Shown: one piece after another, positions 9,578-20,448 of the stretch | How positions within the stretch are numbered: the first letter of the stretch is position 1 | Layout of the letters: every line of letters starts with the position of its first letter | Assembly: GCF_900324485.2 (NCBI RefSeq) | Contig: NC_046653.1 | Span: 26,878,637-26,942,636, forward strand | Source of the DNA: Mastacembelus armatus | Taxonomy: Eukaryota > Chordata > Actinopteri > Synbranchiformes > Mastacembelidae | Reading direction: 5' to 3' | Length of the DNA stretch: 64,000 nt | Translations under genes and position numbers: made by a program | Notes under the pieces: generated by a model | The model's database searches: none | What the model was told of the DNA's origin: nothing | What the model saw: only the letters and a program-made list of their open reading frames with translations

Positions 9578-11156
9578 TGTCTTAAAAGTGAAACTGATCA
9601 TTTCTTCAGTAATAATGTAGAGCTGTGTTTTGAATTTCGGGAGGTATTTCATATAAAGATTTGTTTCCAATCTGCAAAGATCCTTTTTTTCTCACTGTCC
9701 AGAAACAGTCCGGAGTGTTTACAATCTGAATACTGTAATGACAAATCAGTGACATTAAAAAGACATAATTTCTCCTGTTAAGATTGTTTTTTTTACCGGT
9801 TTGCTTCCAGGTGGGACAGAGACTGCTAAGCCACTTCTTAAATTTAGAATTAGAAAGAACAGAAACCGCTATCATGAAACCTCCATGATGGGTTTACACC
9901 AAGACCACATATAACCTGTTATGGTATAATAGACATTAATTGGACACAAAGGCACTTTTCATCTGAGATGTAGAAGAAAAGGTTACAAGATTTGAAATTA
10001 TGTAAGAACCACCTTCCATACTGTCAGCGTGTCCGTTTATTGGAAATTAGCAGAGGAGAAATTCTTTTGGTTCACACACAAATCTTAATTGAAATTCCAA
10101 ACTCTTGTACAAGGACCCCTTCCTGGTCAGAAAATCGCAGTCTGCATGCAGGAAAGAGATGCAAAACAAAGGAAAACATGACATTATATGTTAGCCAAAA
10201 ATCACATCTTATTAGTTAACTACAGGTGGGGAATGTCCCGGTGTAGACTTGACTCCCCTTCTTTCGTGCTCAGGCTCAGTCCTGGCCTCTTGGCACTTGT
10301 CTCCTCCAATCCCTGGGGGCCAGCGCCCTGTTGTGAGAACTAGGAAGTTAGAAGCTTCAGTCTTATGTCATTCCCTTATTTGGAGTTATTCATCACTCAG
10401 CAGTGTCGAGGTATAGTCTCTTCTCTGCCTCCAGCTTTCAGTGTCTAATTACCCTGAGTCACAACACATTCTTAACCTGCTATTCATATCTACATCTACA
10501 TAGGTATATTAATATGCAATTTTAGTGTGAGTGTAAGTTGTGTGTTCCTTCTGCAGAAACCTACGCTCTTTTCAATACCTTGTGTGTCTCTTCACACTGT
10601 GGAGACAGTGCTTTTAACCTTCTTTCTTTAGTGTGTCAGGTCTGCATAACTTTTTGCAACAATGTGTGCATAAACAATATTTAACAAGCTAAATGGAATG
10701 TAACTGCTAATAATACTTTTCCCAACAATACATACCCTTGTCAAGCTAAAGGGAGTTGGGAGTTTCCCAAGAGAAATAACAGAATGGGAGGGGACAGGAT
10801 ATTGGTGTGAAATACGGGGGATTCCCAGGAAAAACACCTACCACACCTGTCTCCACTTCCCTGATTATCTTCCTCAGCATACACCTTTGGACATTTCTTT
10901 CATGGACTTAATGTCAATTGTGCTCAGAGTAGCCTCTCTACATCTGTTTGTTCTAATTTGCCCTAATTATACCTTTTTGGTTTGGCTTCACCTTTGCTTT
11001 GACTCTGCTTGTTTTTGATTATACACCTGACCATTATAAACACAGCAGCCAAAGACTAAGACATTAATAAAGCCCTGCTTGCCTTGCAAGTCATCATCAA
11101 CATTGTACCTAGAGAAGATGGTTGCTGCCTGGTCCCAGATGAAAAAATGTGGGAAA
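9578..11156. other. 3' flank of gene 8651, no gene recognised
   Basis: Copy of 5234-6812. Only scattered substitutions separate the two and none creates a convincing reading frame. Confidence 0.5.
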
Positions 11157-11475
11157 ATGTCTGACATCCAGACTCTGGTTAATGACTGTGTCAGAAGTAG
11201 CCCAATTTCTAGCCATGGTGTCTTCTCTCTGGGTAATGACATGCCTCTTTGTGTTTCCTCATGTTAGCCTCCAGCCTGGTTTTCATTCAAATCTGCATGC
11301 ACCTACTATCAATCCTGCTGGCTACTTTCCAGGCATGTCTATGGATCCTGCTGCTAACGCTAGACTTAACTGCCACTAATGTGTTCATCTGTCGCATTTA
11401 CAACCTGCTGTTTGGTGACCCTACAAGCCAGATTCCTATTAAATGTTCTTTTACATAAAGCTCTGTTTTCTCTTG
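11157..11475 (+). repeat. Third, partial copy of the duplication unit
   Basis: About 320 bp repeat the first part of units A and B (starting TGTCTGACATCCAGACTC), then similarity stops in the motif CTCTGTTTTCTCT. The array therefore contains a little over two units. The junction before it equals the A/B junction, as expected for unequal exchange. Confidence 0.8.
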
Positions 11476-11489
11476 ATTACCCTATGAGT

Positions 11490-11590
11490 GATTGTTTGAG
11501 TTAATGGGTGAATGGACAAATAGTGTAAAAGCACTTTAAGCACACTTGAGTGTAGAAAAGCCCTATACAAGTATAAGACCATTTACCATG
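11490..11590 (+). mobile_element. LINE or SINE tail fragment
   Basis: AAAAGCACTTTAAGCACAC followed by AAAAGCCCTATACAAGTATA resembles the common fish LINE-derived tail in which AGCACTTT is followed by GCGCTATATAAAT. Family level uncertain. Between 11590 and 11930 nothing is recognised. Confidence 0.4.
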
Positions 11591-11929
11591 TCATGACCTG
11601 ACTCAAAGGGTCACAACAAAAAGGGAGACAACACCATGTAAATGTTCAAATAAATACTTTATTGAACCAACTTAGACCCAAATGAGACCAAATTAAACCA
11701 AAATACCTAATCCTATTAAATAACGTTATGTTTGGGAAATCAGTAGAATCAGTAGTGTAAAATGTGCATGAGTGAAGAGTGCATGTAAGCAGGTGCTGAA
11801 TGGTGTAAAACAGAATCAAAAGAACAACTTAACACAGCATAATCAAACCAAACCAAACACGTAGTGTGCCCGTAGATGGCAGCAGAGAGAGCCTGAGAAA
11901 CTAACTGCAGTAGCTTAACCCTTAACTCA

Positions 11930-12036
11930 TGAGGGATTTGTTGTTTTTTTTTGTTTGTTTTTGTAAAGTGCCTTGAGATTATTTGTATTGTGATTTGGCG
12001 CTATACAAATAAAACTGAATTGAATTGAATTGAATA
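11930..12036 (+). mobile_element. L2-type LINE 3' end with (TTGAA)n tail
   Basis: Contains GTAAAGTGCCTTGAGATTAT, then GGCGCTATACAAATAAAACT and three or four TGAAT units, the usual 3' terminus of fish L2-like elements. Confidence 0.7.
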
Positions 12037-12420
12037 TTGCAATGGTCTTTCCAAAAAAATGACATACAGGATAGATTTTGAAGCGTTGCTGCTACTTTTT
12101 AAATCACTGAAAAATATAAACCTAGCAAGGCTCTTCAATCTTTAGGAAGCAGTCAGCTGGATGAACCTTGAGTCATAAATAGGGAAAACCTGCTTTTACC
12201 CATGATGCTGCACATAGATAAAACCAACGTCCTGATCCATCCTGAGATCTAGGATTGCTGAATAGAACAGGTCTTTACTGTCATTGTACGTTGAACAACA
12301 AAATTATTAGCATCATCATCATTAGTGGATTAAAGAATGACAGCATTGTTTTGGACTTTTATTTCTACATGTATGAATTTTATTGGCTGTTAAGACTCTT
12401 GCGTTACAAAATTTGGACTT
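12037..12420 (+). other. Decayed LINE-like sequence, otherwise unassigned
   Basis: Parts resemble 44500-44680 (CATCCTGAGATCTAG, then GGTCTTTACTGTCATTGTAC), so this is probably the end of an old L2-like element. No frame is intact. Confidence 0.4.
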
Positions 12421-12876
12421 TGTTATGAATCAGGACCGGCCCCAAGTGCAGATTCATCAAAAAGTTTTATTAACAAAAAATCACTGGAGAACTGAGGAGG
12501 AAACGAAGAAACTCCAGGAACGAACAGGAAATCAGGGTGTGCGAAGTTCTACCCACAGGTAACAGGAAGGCCGGTTTCAACGGGAGGCGGATGACCTGGG
12601 AGGGAGCGAAAAACGTGGTAAGTAATGATCCAACAACAGCAAGGATTTCGAGAGACTGACACTCCACTACTGCGTGGGTAAATGGACGAACTGGCGCTGC
12701 GGATGTGAAGATCCAGGGCTTTTCTGGTCATAGGTGAAGGTAAGTTACAGGTGGAGCTCATCAGTGCCTCACACGCACCTGCAGATAATCAACAGGACGA
12801 GACAGAACAACACACACAGGGAAAAGGGAGAGAGACACAGGAGGTACAGGAGGGCCGGTACTGCCGCCTCATGACA
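12421..12876 (-). mobile_element. Solo LTR, Ty3/Gypsy-like
   Basis: A 456-bp fossil LTR bounded by TG...CA ends (in plus orientation TGTTATGA ... TCATGACA), with a 5-bp target duplication GACTT at 12416-12420 and 12877-12881. The AATAAA-type signal lies near the left edge on the minus strand, fixing its orientation. It is related to the solo LTR at 34276. No internal region remains. Confidence 0.85.
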
Positions 12877-12881
12877 GACTT

Positions 12882-13207
12882 CATGTGGATTAGTATTTGG
12901 ATTATTGAGTGTGTTTTGTGGACTTAGTGAGTGTGTGTTGACATGACGCAATTTTTTCCACCATTACGTGTATGTCAACAGATCTCCGGACTCTTGCATC
13001 CCACCATCCCAGTCCCCAGTAGAGAGGACTGTTTTCTGGTTCTCCAAAGACAGTGTTACAATCTCATTGACTCACTGGACACTCTCCTGTGAGTGGGTGC
13101 ATCACCATTGTGATTGCCTCATCAGACAAGATGTCAGGTGGGACAGTCTTTGGTGCAGAGGGTGTAGAGTGAGGTGCTCAGCACACAGCCCTTTGGAGAG
13201 CCAGCCT
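12882..13207. other. No recognised feature
   Basis: Mixed-composition sequence with short ORFs on both strands. No family motif or repeat structure found. Confidence 0.4.
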
Positions 13208-13400
13208 GAGGGAGGATGTTGAATTGACAGACAAGATCTGTGTCCGTCAATTTGTGCATGGCACAAGAAATTTATGGAGACAGGGACAGTATTGGATAAA
13301 GGGAGTAGTGGACGACCAAGAACATCTGAGGAAAACATTGATCATATAAGACAAGCCTTCGATTGTTCTCCTACAAAGTCTGGCAGCAGTACGGATGGAC
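13208..13400 (+). mobile_element. Possible remnant of a transposase DNA-binding domain
   Basis: In plus frames the sequence reads approximately as WHKKFMETGTVLDKG, SSGRPRTSEENIDHI and RQAFDCSPTKS, resembling the helix-turn-helix part of mariner-like transposases. It is short and frame-shifted, with no catalytic part. Low certainty. Confidence 0.35.
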
Positions 13401-14035
13401 TCTTCCATACTTAGTTCTGTAGTTTTGCTGAGTCTGCCTATCCGATTTTGTTTCAATAAACCCTGACACATTGTGCCTTTTCTTGAGGAGTAGCCATTTT
13501 TTAGGGGTTCATTTAACAGTACCTCTTTCATCAACGGAGTACCTGAAATACACAAATGCAATGTGTTTAAAAACTTTGATAAACCACTGAGTACATAGAA
13601 CAAATCTGATTAAGATATCTCATCAATTGCCTTTGTAATATATTTTTTAAATTGTAAAGAGACTTTATGGACACACAGTACTACCCCCCATTAGTATCTA
13701 ATGTTCAAACAACATGATCTTCTTCAGCAGCCCACACATACTCTGTTACCATACCAAAGTCACAAATCTTTATCAGTCTTCTTATATACCCAGGGCATCT
13801 CAGCATGGAACTCATTGCCCAACATGGAAAATTTTAAGAAATGTGTTCATTCATATTTAACTAGTATGTCATAACATACTAATCTGGGTCCTATACCTGA
13901 ACAATTCTTGACAGAAACTCATGTCCACAGGAGCAGCGGAATATTCAAAAAAACTACAGATAGCAACACGATGCCCCTCCTCTGCATCATCTTACAGAAA
14001 ACTATACAGTTCTTTACCTTTGCTAATCTATTATG
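13401..14035. other. Upstream region of gene 14285, no gene recognised
   Basis: No coding or repeat signature recognised apart from the promoter block that follows. Confidence 0.4.
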
Positions 14036-14093
14036 GTGGAAAGTTTAATGAGACCCACTGAGACTGAAGCAAACTAATAAAAAGTTTTCACAG
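14036..14093 (+). promoter_or_regulatory. Conserved OR promoter-like block (gene 14285)
   Basis: GGAAAGTTTAATGAGACCCA then AACTAATAAAAAGTTTTCACA, core about 210 bp before the ATG. An AAG|GTCTGT near 14150 and TAGTTTCAG at about 14276 could bound a 5'UTR intron. Confidence 0.6.
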
Positions 14094-14284
14094 CATCAAA
14101 CCTCTCACTTTCTGAATATTACAGATGAACATACAAGTGAATTTCAAGGTCTGTCTGTGAATGAATACGATGCTCCAGAACAGGTTGGTTGTTGATGGAA
14201 TTTTTAAGAGGAAATCATTTTCATTTTCACTGCTTAGGCTATCTGCACATTTCATTAATGAACACTTAGTTTCAGATAACATTA

Positions 14285-15211
14285 ATGGATTGTGAGTTAA
14301 ATGTTACATGTGTAAATATTGAAGGGTATGTGGAAGTTGACAAATACAGATATGTTTATTTTGTGATCATGTTTATAATTTATCTCCTAATAATCTGCTT
14401 TAATTCTACTATTGTGTGTCTTATCTGGATTCACAAAAACCTCCATGAGCCTATGTACATTTTCATTGCAGCTTTGTTACTGAACTCTGTTCTTTTCAGC
14501 ACTAATATCTACCCAAAGCTACTGATCGATGTTTTATCTGAAAAACAGATCATATCATATTCAGCCTGTCTCTTTCAGTATTTTATATTTTATTCTTTAG
14601 GCAGTGCAGAGTTTTTACTGTTGGCAGCCATGTCCTATGACAGGTATGTGTCTATTTGTAAACCTCTGCAGTATCCAACTATCATGAGGAAAAGAAACAT
14701 CTGTATTTTACTGGTTCTTGCTTGGTTTTTAGCTGGCTGTCATGTCGTTGTCCAAACAATACTGAGTGCTGAAACTAAACTGTGTAATTTTACTTTAAAG
14801 GGAATATTCTGTAACAATGTAATTTATGGACTTCTTTGTGTACGAACAAGTGCTCTATCTGTATTTGGTGTAGTTGCTTTAGTAGATCTGGTAATTCTCC
14901 CTTTTCTCTTCATAATTTTCACATACACAAAGATTCTTATTATCGCCTATCAAAGTGGTAGAGAAGTCAGGAGAAAAGCTGCAGAGACCTGTTTACCTCA
15001 CCTGATGGTTTTAATCAGTTACTCCTGTTTGTGTATATATGATATTGTTATAGCTCGAGTTGAATCCAGTTTTCCAAAAACTGCACGTTTAATAATGACA
15101 TTACAAATAGTTTTGTACCATCCTTTGTTTAATCCACTGATATATGGGCTGAAAATGAAAGAAATTTCTAAACATCTCAAAAGGTTGTTCTGTCCAGCCA
15201 GAATCATCTGA
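14285..15211 (+). CDS. Odorant receptor, complete, 308 aa
   Basis: Full OR: NVT glycosylation site at residue 6, TM1 24-48 with FNSTIV, LHEPMYIF 53-60, Cys95, variable TM3 patch IFYSLGSA at 101-108, MSYDRYVSICKPLQY 116-130, EL2 with Cys167/176/185, GREVRRKAAETCLPHL 225-240, NPLIYGLKMKEI 283-294 and a basic tail. Closest relatives are 37613 and the inverted 20449; against 20449 the changes concentrate in TM4, EL2 and TM5, while IL1/TM2, IL2, IL3 and TM7 are almost identical even at silent sites. The downstream flank (to about 15480) is a unit shared with several other ORs. Confidence 0.96.
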   Translation: MDCELNVTCVNIEGYVEVDKYRYVYFVIMFIIYLLIICFNSTIVCLIWIHKNLHEPMYIFIAALLLNSVLFSTNIYPKLLIDVLSEKQIISYSACLFQYFIFYSLGSAEFLLLAAMSYDRYVSICKPLQYPTIMRKRNICILLVLAWFLAGCHVVVQTILSAETKLCNFTLKGIFCNNVIYGLLCVRTSALSVFGVVALVDLVILPFLFIIFTYTKILIIAYQSGREVRRKAAETCLPHLMVLISYSCLCIYDIVIARVESSFPKTARLIMTLQIVLYHPLFNPLIYGLKMKEISKHLKRLFCPARII

Positions 15212-15314
15212 TGCATTAACAACAGTTACTAATGTATAGTCATTTGTTTCTTATATAATCATGTCTTGAAAATCATTTAAAGTATGAAAGAATTTCTTTG
15301 GAAATCTTGACAGT

Positions 15315-15479
15315 AAAAATCATATTTACTGTTCCCAGCTGTGTCTGTCACTGCTGCACATGCTGACACCAGAGAAATTCATTATTTTTCACGTCCAGCT
15401 GGGACCTGAATGACCCTGTGTGCCTGGACAAACAGGAGAAGAATGTTTGAGTGTGTGTGGTGGTCGGTGCTGGAGCATG
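15315..15479 (+). repeat. Shared OR 3'-flank block, truncated copy
   Basis: Begins with CATATTTACTGTTCCCAGC and contains TCACGTCCAGCTGGGACC. Longer copies occur at 20007-20354, 38655-38965 and 57415-57560, and a diverged one near 46560-46940. Here it is cut at 15480 by an unrelated repeat. It shows that the OR duplications included several hundred bp of 3' flank. Confidence 0.75.
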
Positions 15480-15925
15480 TGTCCATTCATCTATTCTCTA
15501 TAGTGCTTGGTTCAGTTCAAGGTCATAGTCGACTGGAGCCAATCCCAGCATGCAGTGGGTGAGAGGAGGGTCCCCCTTGGACAGGTCAGCAGCCAATCAC
15601 AGGGCTGACATACACTCAAATTCACACAGACACAGGGACAACATACAGACTCCACACAGAAAGGCCCCGGGTACACCTGGGTTCAGACCCTAATCCTGAC
15701 CTGCATGTGTTTGGACTGTGGGAGGAGAAAACCCACACAGACACAGGGACAACATGCAGACTCCACACAGAAAGGCCCCGGGTCCACCTGGGTTCAGACC
15801 CTAATCCTGACCTGCATGTGTTTGGACTGTGGGAGGAGAAAACCCACACAGACACAGGGACAACATGCAGACTCCACACAGAAAGGCCCCGGGTCCACCG
15901 GGGTTCAGACCCTAATCGTTATCAA
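15480..15925 (+). repeat. Interspersed teleost repeat with a 111-bp minisatellite
   Basis: The first part resembles a widespread fish repeat (GGAGCCAATCCCAGCATGC, CAGCCAATCACAGGGCTGA). From 15623 a 111-bp unit containing CAGACTCCACACAGAAAGG and TTTGGACTGTGGGAGGAG is repeated about 2.7 times (starts 15623, 15734, 15845). Because 111 is divisible by three, it creates long open frames on both strands that are not genes. Confidence 0.75.
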
Positions 15926-16029
15926 TGCCTTTTGAAACAATTACTCAAAACGTTTAACTTAAATTAAAGAAGCATACATGCTGTGCTTTTTAGAATTCAA
16001 TTATCCAAACAAGTCTTCCCTTGCTTCAC

Positions 16030-16141
16030 CCTTCACCCGCAGCACTGGCTGCCCACTGCTCTGGGTGTGTGTTGCACTTTGTGCAAATGTTTGTAATGGA
16101 ATTTCCCCACTGTGGGACTAATAAGGGTAATAACTTAACTT
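16030..16141 (+). mobile_element. LINE 3' end fragment (CR1/Rex1 type)
   Basis: CACTGCTCTGGGTGTGTG followed by GGAATTTCCCCACTGTGGGA and a degraded AATAA-type tail resembles Rex1-like LINE tails. Fragment only. Confidence 0.45.
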
Positions 16142-16144
16142 TCT

Positions 16145-19100
16145 GCTTGCACGACTGATGCATGCGGACCATAGCATAACTGCATGGAAGCGAGGCAACA
16201 TTAGACTTATGGGCTGTCGTCATCTCTTCGAACATGTTTTTTGCTCTGTGCAAAGTTTCTCCATCTTAATCGTCCGTTATCTGTGACGAGCAAGTTTTTT
16301 GACTAAATTTGTATGTTTCCAATGAATGAAGCCTTAGTTTGACACTCTGATCTTGTTTCTCCATATCCAAAAATCCACTGGACCACTTTAAGAAGTTTTA
16401 AATGTTTACTACATTTACTCTGGTGAATGGAGGGTCATAAGGCAGGACCCTGAATTTTGGTAAATCTGCCACAAGTTGTATGCCTGTAGTTCGGTGCAGC
16501 TTTTTACAGGTGACACCCTTAGACAAGAATCTTCTGATGACTTCATTTGCTCCAGGGATCCAGAATCTTTGATGAAACTGAGTCAACATGTGATTCCGTC
16601 CAGCGTGAGCTGTCACGTCATGGGTGTATTTCAGTACAAGCCTTGTGATATGTGAATTCTTAGGCAAGATGATTTGTTCCTTGGTATCCTCTAGCATTGC
16701 TGCTCAACCTTCCTTCAACTCTTATGACTCCATCTTGAAATACCAGAGTTAACTTGTAGAGATGGCTACTTTTCTTCAACCTTTGATGTTCCTTCAGCAT
16801 TGCTAAGTCTTCCTCAAAACTTTGCTTTTGACAGTACTTTACAATCACTTTCTGCTTCAGTCAGATCTTCGCAAATTAGAGATGTGCCTTTGGAAGTTTT
16901 CTTGAACTGTTTCATTCTGTATTCCTCGCTTAGTGTGCTTGGTTCCCTTCTTTTTGCCATAATTTCCTTAAGCAAAGCCTTTAGTTTCAGAAACCAGGCA
17001 ACAGCACATCTTAGCTTTGTCTAGAATGAATAATGGGTCATCAACTAATCTACTGAATCTTTGGGCTCCTGCACTTGAATAACACGCGCCTGAGCTCCCC
17101 TTTCAACCTCTAAGTTGTCGAAATCCAGCATACTAGGATCAGGATTTTTGGGCCACTGATCTTGTGAGCTGAGCAAGAAACTTGCATTTGCTTTGCTTTA
17201 GCATAACCTACTGAAGGTTCCATGTGGATGCAGCTCTTAACCAGCTCATGTGGTTGTCCACTTGTGTACTGCAATAAAAATGGTAGGTGATCACAATTGT
17301 CATCAGTACAGCTTTCGATTCCATGTTCAATAGCTCTCATAAAGGAGTTGTACTCAAGCAGATCTCCTTTGAGCGCAGAAATGGTGATATCCGGAAGTAA
17401 AAATGCCTTGTACAGAGTACCTTTGACCTTAACCCTCTGGGGTCGACGAATGCACCGGCGCGTTTTAACGCATCTTCTTCTGATAACACAGAAACAAACT
17501 TAAATTACTCCGTCAATTTTGATCAGGAGAAGTCCGTTTTCTCCTGTCTCACCTCATTACAGGTAATGCGGTCCCGCCTTGTACTCTGTTCACTGTTCAC
17601 ATGTAAATAATCTCAGGTGAACCAGGTAAATATGTGCACACCCTCGAGAAATGACATAAAAACGTCAAACTTCATCATAGAATTTACTCACTTTTTCTGC
17701 GCGTTTGGATGATGGCGCGTTACGCACGTGAAGAAGCGCTTCTTATATTCCACATAGAGACAAATAGTTTAGCTTGTCCTCAGAATAAAAACACTGATTT
17801 TAACTCAAATGAGGATCGTTTGGCTCCTCATTGTGTTGTATTGTGCTGCACTAATCCGTCCCATCTACATTGACTGAAAGGCTCATTATGCGCGTCTTTG
17901 TCTGGTCATTCAGTGTGTCTTTTGTGTTCTCAGGTAAATCACATGACTATTCATCCTCAGACACACCTTCTTGCATATGGCCTTTCTGGACAAAAAGTGT
18001 CTTAGAAAATTTAAATCAGTGTATTGTTTACTGTGAATGTGTGAACAAGATGACATTCACAGCACTCTGAAGTAAACACTTTAGCCTACAACATGCTGGT
18101 CTCCAAAGTCTTGTGAACCAATGTTCTGTTTGTGTTTTATGGTCTTATTTCAGTGAGTAAAAAATTATAGTTTTTCACTAACCTTGCATAACCACTTTTT
18201 TCTCAAAAACACAATCATGTATAAACTTGCTGCTCACATATTATTGTAGCCAATTTTGTGCTGATTACAGTGTTATTAGACTTTAGACATTAATATGTTT
18301 AAAAAACACTGAAAAAAGCACAAATGTCAGCACATGTCAAAACTTGTCTAGGGCCACAAAACACCCTTAGACCCCAGAGGGATAACTTGCTGAGAGATAG
18401 CTTGGCACAGACTATCACTGGTCCACCACTGTCCTTGGAGGCACATAGTGTTTAACATTGGGTGTCGGTAGGACGTACTGTGATTTTGATTGAAACGTAG
18501 TTTTCATCTCAGCTTTGCCAACCTGATCAACTGCATAAATGTTCATGTGTGTTTTCATATTTTTGCAAAACTTCCATTTTTGCATCTTACTCAGGAAGAG
18601 CAGTCTGCATGGGAGGCATTTCTTTCCTAGCTTTTGTTGCAGCTGCTACTCTTTTCTGCTCAGCCTCCAACTCTGCCTCTCCTTGTTTTTCTTCTGCCTG
18701 CAGTTGAGCCTGCTTGCATTTTCTTTCAGCATACCAATCTGCTTCTTCCTTCTTCAACTTCTCCTCCAAAGCTGCAGCCTTTGCCTTTTCCATGCTCCAT
18801 TTCTGCCATTATTCTGAATGAGGAAGATGAAGATAAGATGCTTCCATGTTGTGATCCAGACCTACCTGAACATTTGCTTGTTGACCTTGATGTAGATTTT
18901 TCTGCATCTATATATCCTAATTGTCCTTCAACTTCTTTGTGCTGCTCAGACCATTTCATCACCTCTTTCATTCATCCTTCACATTTCCAGAAAAAATCAT
19001 TAATGGATTTATTTTTCGGATTAAACCAATTATTTTGATCACCCAAAAATTCATCCTCAGCCATAAATTGTTGTCAATGTCGTTGTAAATTTAGGTCAGA

Positions 19101-19620
19101 AAATTCTTGCTGCAAAGAACTAAAGTCAATACGTAATTTATTTTTAACAATGTCGACATTTGTGTCATCTTCCATTAATTGCTCAATTTGCTTTACCATG
19201 CCTGTTAGCGCTTAGCTTGACTTTTTTAGCCTTGTGTTCTACTAGACCTTTCTCAGTCATTTTTACTATCCGTTTATCACAGTCTTGTTCATGCACGACC
19301 AGCGTCTCCACAATTAATTAGTAAAATTCTGAGGTCCAAATAGACGAGCTTTACACATGAAACATTTTCTACTTTGTCACTCAACTGAATAAAGTCCAAT
19401 TTTCTGCTTGCATGACTGATGTATGCACACCATAGCACTTTCGTCTTCCTAAGTTAATTGCATGGAAGCACATCAAACACGTTTTTTGCTCTGTGCAAAG
19501 TTTCTTTCTCCTTCATATTAATCAGTCAGAACTCTGTTATCCGCTCTAATCTTGTTTCTCCGTATCCAAAAATCCACTGGACCACTTTAAGAAGTTTTAA
19601 ATGTTTACTTAGACTCACTC
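16145..19620 (-). mobile_element. BEL/Pao-like LTR element remnant
   Basis: Fossil on the minus strand. About 200-250 bp at each end (near 16145-16415 and 19403-19615) form a direct repeat, for example both contain AAAATCCACTGGACCACTT, and are probably LTR parts. Reading the minus strand from the right, the parts are a charged coiled-coil Gag start (near 18590-18790), a Gag-like piece with LQYTSGQPHELVKSC (near 17110-17340) and a pol piece with an integrase zinc-binding region (near 16400-16850). Old and heavily broken, with many breaks. A piggyBac-type element sits inside it. Confidence 0.7.
17433..18381. mobile_element. Nonautonomous piggyBac-type element, 949 bp
   Basis: The ends are inverted repeats, CCCTCTGGGGTC at left and GACCCCAGAGGG at right. 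The left end is preceded by TTAA (17429-17432), and the right is followed by ATAA, one mismatch from the TTAA target. No transposase frame is present. It is inserted in the BEL/Pao remnant, so it is younger than that element. Confidence 0.8.
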
Positions 19621-20006
19621 ATACAATAACTTGTACAGGACAATTATCAAGATCCAGGATTCTCCAGAAAACAAGACCAAACTAATTCCAATGAGGTGCA
19701 GAGATCGCATGCGTGTCAGAGAGTGAGAGGTCAAAAAACTGTGTGGCTCCACATTTTAAGTGCATATAATCCAACAATAAACTTATTGCAGTATTGTAAA
19801 TATATCCACATATGTAAATATGTCTTCCAATTAATTTTAGAGAATCATGTAATTTACATAGATATTAAATTTTACTTATGAACTTAAACTATGCTAATCA
19901 GCTAAACATCAATAAACTGCATTTTGGCTCCTACAATGTGTGTCTTTACTGTTTACTGCAGACACTCTTTACTTGAGACTGAACAGCACAATGTGTAAAT
20001 AATAAC
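19621..20006. other. A/T-rich sequence, no recognised feature
   Basis: May include the outer part of the BEL/Pao end repeat. No coding potential. Confidence 0.4.
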
Positions 20007-20354
20007 CAGTAAAAATCATATTTACTGTTCCCAGCTGTGTCTGTCACTGCTGCACATGCTGACACCAGAGAAATTCATTATTTTTCACGTCCAGCTGGGA
20101 CCTGAATGACCCTGTGTGCCTGGACAAACAGGAGAAGAAAGTTTGAGTGTGTGTGGTGGTCGGTGCTGGAGCATGTCTGATGGTTTTCATGTCAGATGTG
20201 GCCTTTGACCATGTTGAAAGGAGAGGTTTGTTTGTAACTAAGCATTTCTGACATTTGTGATGAGAAAAAATGTAAAACACAATAAACCTAAAATAAACTG
20301 TGTTGTTGCTGTCAGGTAGTTATTTCCTCATCATGGGCTCGTCTGCATCTGCAG
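20007..20354 (+). repeat. Shared OR 3'-flank block in non-inverted orientation
   Basis: Full copy of the flank block also seen at 38655-38965. It reads on the plus strand although the adjacent OR is on the minus strand. At about 20355 the sequence switches to the reverse complement of 15232-15307, so this is an inversion breakpoint. Confidence 0.8.
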
Positions 20355-20448
20355 ATTTCCAAAGAAACTCTTTCATACTTTAAATGATTTTCAAGACATG
20401 ATTATATAAGAAACAAATGACTATACATTAGTAACTGTTGTTAATGCA

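Larger units (their letters stand above)
6813..11156 (+). repeat. Tandem duplication, unit B
   Basis: Second copy of the 4.4-kb OR-bearing unit, carrying pseudogene 7569 and intact gene 8651. It lacks the 155-bp segment of unit A and has a slightly longer GTT microsatellite near 7200. The right edge leads directly into a third partial copy. Confidence 0.85.

Noticed and set aside
15622-15967. Overlapping open frames of 75-86 codons on both strands
   Set aside because: They arise from a 111-bp minisatellite whose period is a multiple of three; the repeated peptide is not a known protein.
18539-19038. Plus-strand frames of 92 and 134 codons rich in Leu, Ser and Phe
   Set aside because: They are the antisense of a charged coiled-coil Gag remnant on the minus strand.
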